A DNA stretch of 64,000 bases, taken from positions 88,748 to 152,747 of the forward strand of contig JAJZDI010000004.1 in assembly GCA_021806045.1 (NCBI GenBank). The letters run 5' to 3'. The stretch's first letter is position 1. Each line of letters begins with the position of its first letter. The DNA is from Actinomycetes bacterium (GTDB lineage Bacteria; Actinomycetota; Acidimicrobiia; Acidimicrobiales; RAAP-2). This document shows, piece after piece, positions 1 to 8,323 of the stretch. The notes beneath the pieces were generated by a model, which worked only from the letters and a program-made list of their open reading frames with translations, searched no databases and was not told the DNA's origin. A program made the position numbers and the translations under genes.

Positions 1-1133
1 GGCCCATCCTCGTCACCGCCGTCGTCTATGCCGCCGGTGTCGCCGTCGCCGCCGGTGTCCAGGCGCTCCTGGCGTCCCGGTGGCGCCGAGCCGGCCGGGC
101 CGGAGGAGGTGCCGGGCCTGACCGGCCTGACCGGCCGGCACCCGACAGTGGGACCGCCGGCCCACGGGCACCGGAGGTCCTGGCACTGGCGACCGCGGCG
201 CTGGTGGTCGCCATCGTGGTCATCGGCGCGGTCGCCCCGGACGGAGGCCCGGCCCGGAGCCGGGTGACCGTGGCCGCCGTCCAGGGCGGCGGGGTGCGAG
301 GCTTCCGCAAGTCCCAGGTCGACCCGGCCACCGTGCTGGCGGCGGCCAACGCGGCCACGGCCCGCATGGAGGCGGAGGACGGTGGCCGCAACCCGCAGCT
401 CGTCCTGTGGCCCGAGGACGTCGTCTCGCTCGACACCGAGCTCGGGGCCAGCAGCGAGGAGAGCGTGCTGTCGTCGCTGGCGGCCGGCCTGCACTCAACC
501 CTCGTCGTGGGGGTGACCGAGACGGTGTCGTCCACCGCGTTCCGCAACGAGGTCGTCGCCTTCGGCCCCCATGGCACGCTGGTGTCGCGCTATGAGAAGG
601 TCCACCGGGTGCCCTTCGGTGAGTACGTCCCCTACCGGGGGTTCTTCTCCCACCTGGCCAACCTGTCCGCCGTGCCCCGTGACGCCATCCCCGGGCACGG
701 GACGGGGCTGCTGCCGACGCCCGCCGGTCCGCTGGGAGCGATGATCTCCTACGAGGTGTTCTTCTCCGCCCGCGGCCGGTCCGCCGTCCGGGCGGGAGCA
801 CGGCTGCTCATCGTCCCCACCAACACGTCGTCGTACGCGACGTCTCAGGTGCCGACGCAAGAGGTGGCTGCGTCGCGTTTCCAGGCCGTCGAGGAAGGGC
901 GGGACCTCCTCCAGGCCGCCCCCACCGGCTACAGCGCGGTGGTCACCCACGAGGGCGCCGTGCTCCAGCGATCCACGCTGGGGGCGCCCGCCGTCCTCTT
1001 CGCCACGCTCGGGCTGCGTACCGGATCGACATGGTTCGTCGATGCCGGGAACCTCCCCGTCCTCGTCCTCGCCGCCCTGGCCCTACTGGCGGCCTGGGCG
1101 GGGGTAGGCTTCGTCCTGGCCCGGCGCCGGTAG
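1..1133 (+). CDS. lnt: Apolipoprotein N-acyltransferase, 5'-truncated by window edge
   Basis: The reading frame is open from base 3, so the gene starts left of the window. What remains is a hydrophobic segment, a Pro/Arg-rich loop, another membrane segment near 180-230, a nitrilase-fold domain and a C-terminal membrane helix (about 1050-1125). Lnt transfers an acyl chain from phospholipid to the N-terminal Cys of lipoproteins at the outer face of the membrane. Two of the three catalytic residues are clear: Glu in LWPEDVV (codon 414-416) and Lys in YEKVHRVPFGEYVP (597-599). The third, normally Cys in an ICYE-like motif, reads ISYE, with Ser encoded at 747-749. The family assignment is firm from these motifs; whether the Ser form is active cannot be seen. 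Several probable substrates (lipobox lipoproteins) lie at 45-63 kb. Confidence 0.88.
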   Translation, partial: PILVTAVVYAAGVAVAAGVQALLASRWRRAGRAGGGAGPDRPDRPAPDSGTAGPRAPEVLALATAALVVAIVVIGAVAPDGGPARSRVTVAAVQGGGVRGFRKSQVDPATVLAAANAATARMEAEDGGRNPQLVLWPEDVVSLDTELGASSEESVLSSLAAGLHSTLVVGVTETVSSTAFRNEVVAFGPHGTLVSRYEKVHRVPFGEYVPYRGFFSHLANLSAVPRDAIPGHGTGLLPTPAGPLGAMISYEVFFSARGRSAVRAGARLLIVPTNTSSYATSQVPTQEVAASRFQAVEEGRDLLQAAPTGYSAVVTHEGAVLQRSTLGAPAVLFATLGLRTGSTWFVDAGNLPVLVLAALALLAAWAGVGFVLARRR

Positions 1134-1206
1134 GGGAACGTCCACGTGCACGCGTCGCGCCACGGCTGGCTCGGGGGGCCAAGGACGATCGCACCATGAT
1201 CCGCAG

Positions 1207-2406
1207 ATGAGCCACATCGACGACATGCCGAAGCAACGCGACACGCCGGGGCTCGACGAGCTAGCCGACCTCACGTCAGCCGTGTCGGCTGACACCTCGG
1301 CTGGCACGGGTCGGCCCTCGGCGCCACGCCCGTGGCGCGGTCGGCGACGTGTCCTGGCGACATTGCTGACACTGCTGGCAGCCGTCGGCGCCACGGTGGT
1401 GCTCCTCGTTCTTCCCAGCGGGAGCACGGCCGCACCGGTTCCCACCACTGCACCCCTTCCGCCGCCGCCACCCGCACCTGCCACCGCGCCGGCCGGGGTG
1501 GTGGTCAAGGTCGACGCCCCGGACCCGTACGTCTATGTGGGACGGAGCCGCGACTACTTCTACTCGGCCGGGTTCGGGTACGACATCTCACCTCACGTGC
1601 AGGTCATTCCCTTCCACGACCTTCGCAACCTGGCCTCGGACGGTCCGCCCAGCGACGCCATGCCCCAGCTGCCGGCGTGGTCGTCCGGTTGGATCTGGTC
1701 GGTCGACGTCAGCCGGTCGGGCGGGATGTACGTGATGTGGTTCACCTCGCAGGCCAACGACGTGTACATGCCCAACGGGGTACTGGCGAAGTGCATCGGC
1801 GAAGCCATCGCCTCCAGCCCGCTCGGGCCCTTCGTCCCCCAACCGGAGCCGGCCATCTGCCAGCAGTGGGGCAGCCTCGACCCGCAGACCTTCACCGACA
1901 GCAACGGCTCCCGGTGGCTGATCTGGAAGGCGGACCTCAATTCGGACAACCTCGCCCACATCCCCACCACCATCTGGTCACAACGCCTCTCCAGCGACGG
2001 CCAGACCCTGGTGGGGTCACCCACCCAGATCGCGGTGGCGTCGCAACCATGGGAGAACAAGCTCATCGAGGCCCCGCAGCTCGTCGAGCACGACGGTCAC
2101 TACTACCTGTTCTTCTCGGGGAACGCCTCGAACAACCCGGCCAGCGGCATCGGTGCCGCCGACTGTGCCGGGCCCCGGGGGCCGTGCATCGACAGCCGCA
2201 CGGCACCTCTCATCTCCACGAACTCCCAGGGGCCCGGTCCGGGGGAGGAGAGCACGTTCACCGATGGCGGGGCACTGTGGATGATCTACTCGCCCAACGC
2301 CATCTTCGGCACGTACATCTACCGCCTGGTGGCCGTTGCCCGTATCGGCTTCGGGGCCTCCGGGCCTTACATCGGCCAGTTCGCCGGCGCCGTACCGGGC
2401 CACTGA
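1207..2406 (+). CDS. Membrane-anchored GH43-like five-bladed propeller glycosidase
   Basis: A 399-residue protein with a cytoplasmic N-terminus, one membrane helix (about residues 49-70), a Pro/Ala-rich linker (75-98) and an extracytoplasmic beta-propeller domain. The three acidic positions typical of glycoside hydrolase family 43 are present: Asp106 in DAPDPYVY, Asp225 in GSLDPQTFTD and Glu288 in LIEAPQLVEHDG. GH43 enzymes usually cleave arabinan or xylan side chains, but substrate cannot be read from the sequence. The protein stands alone, 73 bp after lnt and convergent with the HAD gene, with no sugar transporter or other glycosidase nearby. It may act on the cell's own envelope glycan or on environmental polysaccharide. 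Confidence 0.72.
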   Translation: MSHIDDMPKQRDTPGLDELADLTSAVSADTSAGTGRPSAPRPWRGRRRVLATLLTLLAAVGATVVLLVLPSGSTAAPVPTTAPLPPPPPAPATAPAGVVVKVDAPDPYVYVGRSRDYFYSAGFGYDISPHVQVIPFHDLRNLASDGPPSDAMPQLPAWSSGWIWSVDVSRSGGMYVMWFTSQANDVYMPNGVLAKCIGEAIASSPLGPFVPQPEPAICQQWGSLDPQTFTDSNGSRWLIWKADLNSDNLAHIPTTIWSQRLSSDGQTLVGSPTQIAVASQPWENKLIEAPQLVEHDGHYYLFFSGNASNNPASGIGAADCAGPRGPCIDSRTAPLISTNSQGPGPGEESTFTDGGALWMIYSPNAIFGTYIYRLVAVARIGFGASGPYIGQFAGAVPGH

Positions 2407-2448
2407 CACGCCCTTCGGGGCGGTGAGCCGCACGCGCCTCACGGCGCA

Positions 2449-2970
2449 CTACGGGCGTAGCCGGTCCGGCCCCGGCTCGTCGTAGTAGCCGGAGTGCAAG
2501 TAGACGCAGGGAACGCCTTCGGCGTGGAACATGGCGAAATTGGCCGGATCGTCCTCGAAGGCGAGGCGGAGATCGAGCCCTGCGGCCCGCAGGTCCTCGA
2601 CCGCACCCCGCTTGAACGCGGTCACCTGGGTGTAGTCCCCGCTGCTGCGCATCACGAGCAGGTCCCACCGCAGCCCGTAGCGCTCCAGCCAACCGAGCGT
2701 CTGGGGCTGGACCCGCAGGGGACGGCCGGTCAGCAGGACGATGGCCAGCGCCGGATCGAGGAGCTCGAGGAGCCGGGCGACCTCGGCGATGATCGGGTCG
2801 TCTCCGCATGCGTCGAAGAAGCGGTCCCAGTCGCGGCGACCGTCCTCCAGGAAGTGCTGGCGACCGACGGCGTCGGACAGCACCCCGTCGACGTCGAAGA
2901 CCACAGCGGGAGCGGGACCCTCGATCGGGCCGGTCCGCCACCGCCAGTTGGGATGGTCGCCCACCGTCAC
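2449..2970 (-). CDS. HAD-superfamily phosphatase (PNK 3'-phosphatase-like)
   Basis: A 173-residue single-domain HAD hydrolase. Motif I is FDVDGVLSD with nucleophile Asp26 and acid/base Asp28. Motif II is Thr81 in LLTGRP, motif III is probably Lys120, and motif IV is the acidic EDD at 139-141. The compact cap-less layout resembles the phosphatase domain of polynucleotide kinases and small acid phosphatases; no kinase domain is attached. The GTG start at 2970 overlaps the acs stop by 4 bp, so the two genes are translationally coupled and this is the second gene of the pair. The substrate is unknown and the link to acetate activation is not obvious. Confidence 0.75.
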   Translation of the reverse strand: MTVGDHPNWRWRTGPIEGPAPAVVFDVDGVLSDAVGRQHFLEDGRRDWDRFFDACGDDPIIAEVARLLELLDPALAIVLLTGRPLRVQPQTLGWLERYGLRWDLLVMRSSGDYTQVTAFKRGAVEDLRAAGLDLRLAFEDDPANFAMFHAEGVPCVYLHSGYYDEPGPDRLRP

Positions 2971-4988
2971 GCGTCACGTGGCGCCATGCGCGCCCTCGCT
3001 CGGATCTCCTCGACCACGGACGGGTCAGCCAGGGTGGCGGTGTCCCCCAGGGGCCGTCCTTCGGCCACGTCGCGCAACAGGCGGCGCATGATCGTGCCGC
3101 TCTCCGTCTTCGGGAGCTCGTCGATGACGATCACCGATCGGGGCCGGGCGACAGCCCCGATCCGCCCGGCCACCCGGTTCCGGAGCTCCTCGCCCAGCGC
3201 CTCGTCCGGTGGCGCCGCACCTGGCCACAGGGCGACGAACGCCACGACGGCCTGGCCGGTGGTCGGGTCGGTGGCGCCCACCACCGCGGCCTCGGCGATG
3301 CCCGGATGGCCCACAAGTGCCGACTCGACCTCGACCGTGGAGATGCGGTGCCCGGCGACGTTCATCACGTCGTCGACCCGTCCCAGCAGCCACAGGTAGC
3401 CCTCCTCGTCGACCCGGGCACCGTCACCGGTGAAGTACCGCCCCGGGAACCGGTTCCAGTAGGTCTCCCGGTAGCGCTCGGTTTCGCCGTAGATGCCGCG
3501 CAGCATGGCAGGCCACGGCCGTGTCAGCGTGAGGTACCCGCCACCCACGTCGACGGGGCGGCCGTGGTCGTCGACGACCTCGACCCCGATGCCCGGCAGG
3601 GCGAACGCCGCCGATCCGGGCTTCGTCGTGGTCACGCCGGGGAGGGGCGAGATGAGGATGGCACCCGTCTCCGTCTGCCACCAGGTGTCGACCACCGGAC
3701 ACCTCCCGCGTCCGATCACGGAGGCGAGCCACATCCATGCCTCGGGGTCGATCGGCTCCCCCACCGACCCGAGCACGCGCAGGGTGGACAGGTCGTGGCC
3801 CGCCGGCAAGCCGTCGCCCCACGCCATGGAGGTCCGGATGGCCGTGGGTGTGCAATAGAGCGAGGTGACGCCGTACCGGTCGATGATCGACCACCAGCGA
3901 TCCCTGGCCGGATGGTCCGGCGCTCCCTCGTAGAGCACCGACGTCGCCCCGTTGGCGAGCGGACCGTAGACGGCGTAGCCGTGGCCGGCGGACCACCCGA
4001 TGTCCACCGTGCACCAGGCGACGTCGGAGTCGGGATGGAGGTCGAAGACGGCACGATGTGTGAAGGCGACCTGGGTCAGGTAGCCGCCGGTCGTGTGCAT
4101 GATGCCCTTGGGCCGGGAGGTCGTCCCCGACGTGTAGAGGAGGAAGAGGAGGTCCTCGGCGCCCATGGGCTCCGGTTGACACGTGGCGGCGGGCGGGCCG
4201 CCGGCCGCGGTGTCGTCACCGGCAACCAGTTCGTGCCACCAGTGGTCGCGCCCCTCAACCATCGCCGGGGGGGCGGCCGGGCCGACCCGGCGGACGACCA
4301 CCACCGCGTCCACCGGTGGGCCGCCGTCGAGTGCCTCGTCGACACCCGCCTTCAGCGGCACGACCGACCCGTGACGCCACCCACCGTCGGCCGTCACCAC
4401 CACCCGGGCGCCGGCGTCCTCGATCCGGTCCCGGAGGGCCGCCGCCGAGTACCCGCTGAAGACGACCGAGTGGGGGGCGCCGATCCGGGCGCAGGCCAGC
4501 ATGGCCACCGGGAGCTCAGGGATCATCGGCAGGTAGATGGCGACCCGGTCGCCCCGCCGCACCCCCAGGCCGATCAGCACGTTGGCGAAGCGCACGACAT
4601 CGTCCAACAGATCGGCGTAGGTGATCGTGCGGGTGTCGCCGGGCTCGCCCTCGAAGTGGAACGCGACCCGGTCCCCACGGCCGGCGGCCACGTGCCGGTC
4701 GAGGCAGTTCACCGAGGCGTTGAGCGTCCCCCCGTCGAACCACCGGGCGAAGGGCAGGTCCCATTCGAGCACCGTGTCCCACGGGCGGAACCAGTCCAGC
4801 GCACCCGCCTGCTCGGCCCAGAACCCCGTGGGGTCGTCCGCCGCCCGGGCGTAGACCTCCGTCCCGGAGATGACGGCGGCCGCCCGGAAGGCGTCGCTCG
4901 GTGGGAACCGCCGCCCGTCGGCCAGGTGCGACCCGATCGTGGTGCCGCCAGTGCCCGCCTCCGGCGGATAGGCATCCGGTTCGGCCAT
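2967..4988 (-). CDS. acs: Acetyl-CoA synthetase with Thr at the catalytic-lysine position
   Basis: A 673-residue AMP-forming acyl-CoA synthetase of normal Acs length. It would convert acetate, ATP and CoA to acetyl-CoA through acetyl-AMP. The P-loop-like motif YTSGTTSRPKG lies near residues 285-296. The DTWWQTETG segment near residue 434 carries the Trp typical of acetate-specific enzymes. The C-terminal A10 motif, usually PKTRSGKIMRR, reads PKTESGTIMRR: the essential Lys is Thr632 (codon at 3093-3095). That Lys is needed for adenylation and is the site controlled by acetylation and sirtuin deacetylation in known Acs enzymes. A good Shine-Dalgarno stretch (GAGGAAGGGGAG) precedes ATG 4988. The gene is divergent from the DUF2156 fusion and followed by the coupled HAD gene. 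Confidence 0.9.
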   Translation of the reverse strand: MAEPDAYPPEAGTGGTTIGSHLADGRRFPPSDAFRAAAVISGTEVYARAADDPTGFWAEQAGALDWFRPWDTVLEWDLPFARWFDGGTLNASVNCLDRHVAAGRGDRVAFHFEGEPGDTRTITYADLLDDVVRFANVLIGLGVRRGDRVAIYLPMIPELPVAMLACARIGAPHSVVFSGYSAAALRDRIEDAGARVVVTADGGWRHGSVVPLKAGVDEALDGGPPVDAVVVVRRVGPAAPPAMVEGRDHWWHELVAGDDTAAGGPPAATCQPEPMGAEDLLFLLYTSGTTSRPKGIMHTTGGYLTQVAFTHRAVFDLHPDSDVAWCTVDIGWSAGHGYAVYGPLANGATSVLYEGAPDHPARDRWWSIIDRYGVTSLYCTPTAIRTSMAWGDGLPAGHDLSTLRVLGSVGEPIDPEAWMWLASVIGRGRCPVVDTWWQTETGAILISPLPGVTTTKPGSAAFALPGIGVEVVDDHGRPVDVGGGYLTLTRPWPAMLRGIYGETERYRETYWNRFPGRYFTGDGARVDEEGYLWLLGRVDDVMNVAGHRISTVEVESALVGHPGIAEAAVVGATDPTTGQAVVAFVALWPGAAPPDEALGEELRNRVAGRIGAVARPRSVIVIDELPKTESGTIMRRLLRDVAEGRPLGDTATLADPSVVEEIRARARMAPRDA

Positions 4989-5104
4989 CGCACGCTCCCC
5001 TTCCTCGGGCCCGCCGGGCGGCCGGGCAGCTCCGCCCGCAGGCGAGCCTACCGCCCGCTCGGCGAGCGTCCGGTGGTGCAGGGACCATCTACGCTGGACG
5101 TGTC
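4989..5104. promoter_or_regulatory. Divergent promoter region acs / DUF2156 fusion
   Basis: A 116-bp spacer between two genes read outward from it, so promoters for both must lie here or inside the flanking genes. I see the acs ribosome-binding site but no clear operator palindrome. Confidence 0.4.
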
Positions 5105-8100
5105 GTGAGCGAACCAGACCTCCAGGAAGGCCGCGCCAGCGAGACCTCCCCGACCACGATCGAGATCCCCATCGGTCGGCGGGTGATGGTGGTGAGCGAC
5201 CTCCTCCTGACCGCCTGTGCCACCCCGTCCTCCACCGTGCTCGCCAACCGCCTGGCCCGCACGCTCGAAGCGTGGAACGGTCCGGGTGTCCTCATCGTGG
5301 CCGGCAACCTCTTCGACCTGTCGGGCAGGGGCGAGGCGGCCGAGGAGGTGCGCGGCGCGCTGGCCGCCCACCCGGCCCTGGCTGACGCCATGCGCACGTT
5401 CCTCGGCGAGGAGGGACGGCGGATCATCCGCATGACCGGGACCCACGAGCCCGGCTTCGCCGACGACCCCCGCATCGGCGCCTACCTGGCCGAGGTGGGG
5501 GTGGAACGATCGGGCCCGGTCGACCTGGTGCTCGAAACGTCGAACGGCATCCGGCGGGTACGGGTCGAACCGGGAGAGAGCGCGTACTCCTCGGGGGCCG
5601 CCGTCCCCGACACCGAGCTCGACCCGTCGGTCGATGCCAAGCCCGGCGCCATCGGCGCGGCGAGGGCAGCCGCGGCGTGGCAGCGCCTGGCCGAGCGTTC
5701 GGCTACCGACGCGCCCTGGCTGGCCGGCATCGACCGGCTCAGCGATCCATCCTCCCTCTCCCGGTTCGTCACGTCGCGCACCCTCTACCGGAGGCTCGGC
5801 CGGTACGCCTGGTGGCTCATCGCGCCGCTTGCCGTCGCCCTGCTCGTCCGGATCGCGGTGACCCCGTGGGTGCTGCACCTCCTCGGCACCGGTGCGGCGG
5901 GCAGGGCGCTCCGCCAGGCGCACGCGGCCGACTGGCAGGACCGCCTCACCGTGTCGCTCGTCGGTGCGCTGATCATCCTCGCCGTGCTCACCGTCCTGCT
6001 CGGCCTCCTCAGCCGCAGGATCTGGACCGTGCTCGGCGGTGGCGCGCTGGTCGAGGTGCAGACGGAGGCCGGACCGAACGACGCCGCCCGCGACGTGGCC
6101 CGGCACCTGGTGGGCGACGGCTACACGGGACTGGTCGCCGCCGCCACGTTCCAACCCGAGCTCACCCATCTCGGGATCGGGTTCTTCGCCAACGTCGGCG
6201 CCACCGGCGAGATCGTCGAGGAGCGGCGTGCCCATCTGGGCCTCCCACCCGTCTTCGTGCACCGCCGCAGGTCGAGCTGGGTCGAGCTGGAGACCGGAGC
6301 CGAACTGCACGTCCGCCTCGTCCTGGCCGAGGAGGACCTGCCCCCCACCAGCTTCCTCGAGCGCCTCGCCGTGCTGCGCCCCCCGACGGCCGCGCCCCTG
6401 CCCGAGGTGGTGGCTGCCTACCCGAACGGCGCCTCGTGGCCTCCGGCCCCCGACCTGCGCCGGTCCCACCGCCGGACCCGCCGGGTGCGCCGGTGGGCGG
6501 CGGCCGCCATCCTGGCCGCCGGGGTCATCGACCTCATCGACGCGGTCACGCCCCCCATGCGGGCCCGGCTCCACCTGTTGCTCCAGGTGCTCCCCCTGCG
6601 CGCCACCCAGGCGGCGGGGGCGTTGGTCGCCCTGTCGGGCATGGCCCTCATCGCGCTCGGCCGGGGGATCCTGCGCGGCCAGCGCCGGGCGTGGCGGGTG
6701 TCGGTGGTCCTGCTGGCCGGCACCGTCGGCCTCCACCTGCTCGCCGGCGGTGACGTCGAGGAGACGCTGCTGGCCGTGGCCGTGCTCGCCATCCTGGTGG
6801 CGAACCGGCGGGAGTTCCAGGCCGCCAGCGACTGGTCATCACTCCGCTCCGCCCTCCTCGCCCTGGTCGGCGGGGCTGTCGGCGTGGCCCTCGTCACCAC
6901 CCTGTCGATCGAGGTCTACTCCCACGTCGGCCGGCACCACCACCACGTGCCCGTGTGGACCGCCTTCTGGGCCGCGGCCGAGCGGATGGTGGGGATCCGG
7001 ACCATCTCCCTGCCCTTGCGCATCGACCGGTTCGTCGCCCCCAGCCTCCTCATGATCGGCATCTTCCTCGCCGCGTTGGCCCTGTTCCTCTTGTCGCGAC
7101 CGGTCGTGGACCGCCGCCTCGTCTCCGGGCGTGCCGCCGAGCTGCGAGCGCGCGACATCGTGCGCCGCCACGGTGCCAGCACGCTCGACTACTTCGCCCT
7201 GCGCTCCGACAAGCAATGGTTCTTCCACCGCGACAGCATGGTCGCCTATGCCATCTACGGCGGCATCTGCCTGATCTCCCCGGACCCCATCGGTCCCGTC
7301 AACGAACGCACCCAGGTGTGGGGCGCCTTCCGGCGCTTCGTCGACCACCACGGATGGGTGCCCGCCGTGATGGGCGCCGGCGAGGAGTGGCTGGCTGTCT
7401 ATCGCGACTCGGGGATGCACCACATCTACATCGGTGACGAGGCAGTCGTCGACGTCCGCCGCTTCTCCCTCGCCGGTGGTGAGAAGAAGGGTCTCCGCCA
7501 GGCGCACAACCGCATCGCCAAAAAGGGCTACCACGCCACCTTCCACGACCCGGCCCGTCTCGACCGGGAGCTGGCCGACCAGTTGATCGACCTGATGGGC
7601 CTGAGCCGTCGGGGGGAGCACGAGCGCGGGTTCTCCATGATGCTCGGCCGGGTCTTCGACCCCCGCGACACGGGCCTGCTCCTCACCGTCGTCCACGCGC
7701 CCGACGGTAGGCCCGCCGCCATGTGCCAGTTCGTACCGTCCCCCGGGATCAACGGCTACTCACTCGACCTCATGCGCCGCGACCCCGGTGAGCACCCGAA
7801 CGGGCTCCTCGACTTCGCCCTGTGCTCGACCATCGAGCACCTCCGCGACCAGGGGATGGACGGACTGAGTCTCAACTTCGCGGCCATGCGCTCCACCCTG
7901 GCCGGCGAGAAGGGCGACGGGGCCGTGCAGCGGAGCGCCCGGTGGGCCCTGAAGCGGCTCTCCAGCTTCGTCCAGGTCGAATCGCTGTGGCGCTTCAACG
8001 CCAAGTACGACCCCGATTGGCTGGGCCGCTACGTGGTGTTCGACACGGCCGAGCACCTGGCACCGGTGGTCATGGCCATCCTGCGGGCGGAGTCCCTGTG

Positions 8101-8302
8101 GGAGTTCCCCATCGTCGGCCGCCTGCTCGCCGCCGGCGCCGAGAAGCGCATGGAAGCGGCCCGTGCCGAGACCCGGCGGGCCGTGGAGGAGGCCGAACTG
8201 GCCGGGGACGGCGAGGGGACGGCCGAGCCGGTGCCGGAACCCGAGCCCCACCGCGATCCGGGGACGTCCGCCGGGCTGGGAGCGGAGTCCACCCGGAGCT
8301 GA
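5105..8302 (+). CDS. Phosphoesterase-like domain fused to MprF-type DUF2156 membrane protein
   Basis: A 1065-residue protein from GTG 5105; an in-frame ATG at 5186 is an alternative start, but it would remove the leader just before the first domain. Residues 28-160 resemble a calcineurin-like metallophosphoesterase, but the metal motifs are worn: SDLLL (31-35) for SDLHL, AGNLFD (66-71) for GDLFD and GTHE (112-115) for GNHD. Two membrane helices follow (about 236-260 and 283-303), then a soluble stretch, then a block of further helices (about 460-680). Residues about 682-985 form a DUF2156 domain like the C-terminus of MprF/LysX, which transfers an amino acid from aminoacyl-tRNA to phosphatidylglycerol. 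The tail is acidic and Pro/Glu-rich. Probable role: modifying membrane lipid charge; the N-terminal domain may be a non-catalytic sensor. No lysyl-tRNA synthetase domain is attached. Confidence 0.72.
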   Translation: MSEPDLQEGRASETSPTTIEIPIGRRVMVVSDLLLTACATPSSTVLANRLARTLEAWNGPGVLIVAGNLFDLSGRGEAAEEVRGALAAHPALADAMRTFLGEEGRRIIRMTGTHEPGFADDPRIGAYLAEVGVERSGPVDLVLETSNGIRRVRVEPGESAYSSGAAVPDTELDPSVDAKPGAIGAARAAAAWQRLAERSATDAPWLAGIDRLSDPSSLSRFVTSRTLYRRLGRYAWWLIAPLAVALLVRIAVTPWVLHLLGTGAAGRALRQAHAADWQDRLTVSLVGALIILAVLTVLLGLLSRRIWTVLGGGALVEVQTEAGPNDAARDVARHLVGDGYTGLVAAATFQPELTHLGIGFFANVGATGEIVEERRAHLGLPPVFVHRRRSSWVELETGAELHVRLVLAEEDLPPTSFLERLAVLRPPTAAPLPEVVAAYPNGASWPPAPDLRRSHRRTRRVRRWAAAAILAAGVIDLIDAVTPPMRARLHLLLQVLPLRATQAAGALVALSGMALIALGRGILRGQRRAWRVSVVLLAGTVGLHLLAGGDVEETLLAVAVLAILVANRREFQAASDWSSLRSALLALVGGAVGVALVTTLSIEVYSHVGRHHHHVPVWTAFWAAAERMVGIRTISLPLRIDRFVAPSLLMIGIFLAALALFLLSRPVVDRRLVSGRAAELRARDIVRRHGASTLDYFALRSDKQWFFHRDSMVAYAIYGGICLISPDPIGPVNERTQVWGAFRRFVDHHGWVPAVMGAGEEWLAVYRDSGMHHIYIGDEAVVDVRRFSLAGGEKKGLRQAHNRIAKKGYHATFHDPARLDRELADQLIDLMGLSRRGEHERGFSMMLGRVFDPRDTGLLLTVVHAPDGRPAAMCQFVPSPGINGYSLDLMRRDPGEHPNGLLDFALCSTIEHLRDQGMDGLSLNFAAMRSTLAGEKGDGAVQRSARWALKRLSSFVQVESLWRFNAKYDPDWLGRYVVFDTAEHLAPVVMAILRAESLWEFPIVGRLLAAGAEKRMEAARAETRRAVEEAELAGDGEGTAEPVPEPEPHRDPGTSAGLGAESTRS

Positions 8303-8323
8303 GGCGGCGCCGGTTCCCTGTCC

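Noticed and set aside
2808-5108. Very long open frame opposite acs (766 codons)
   Set aside because: It is the antisense of a gene with clear Acs motifs. Its translation is Arg/Gly/Pro-rich with no domains, as expected for high-G+C antisense frames.
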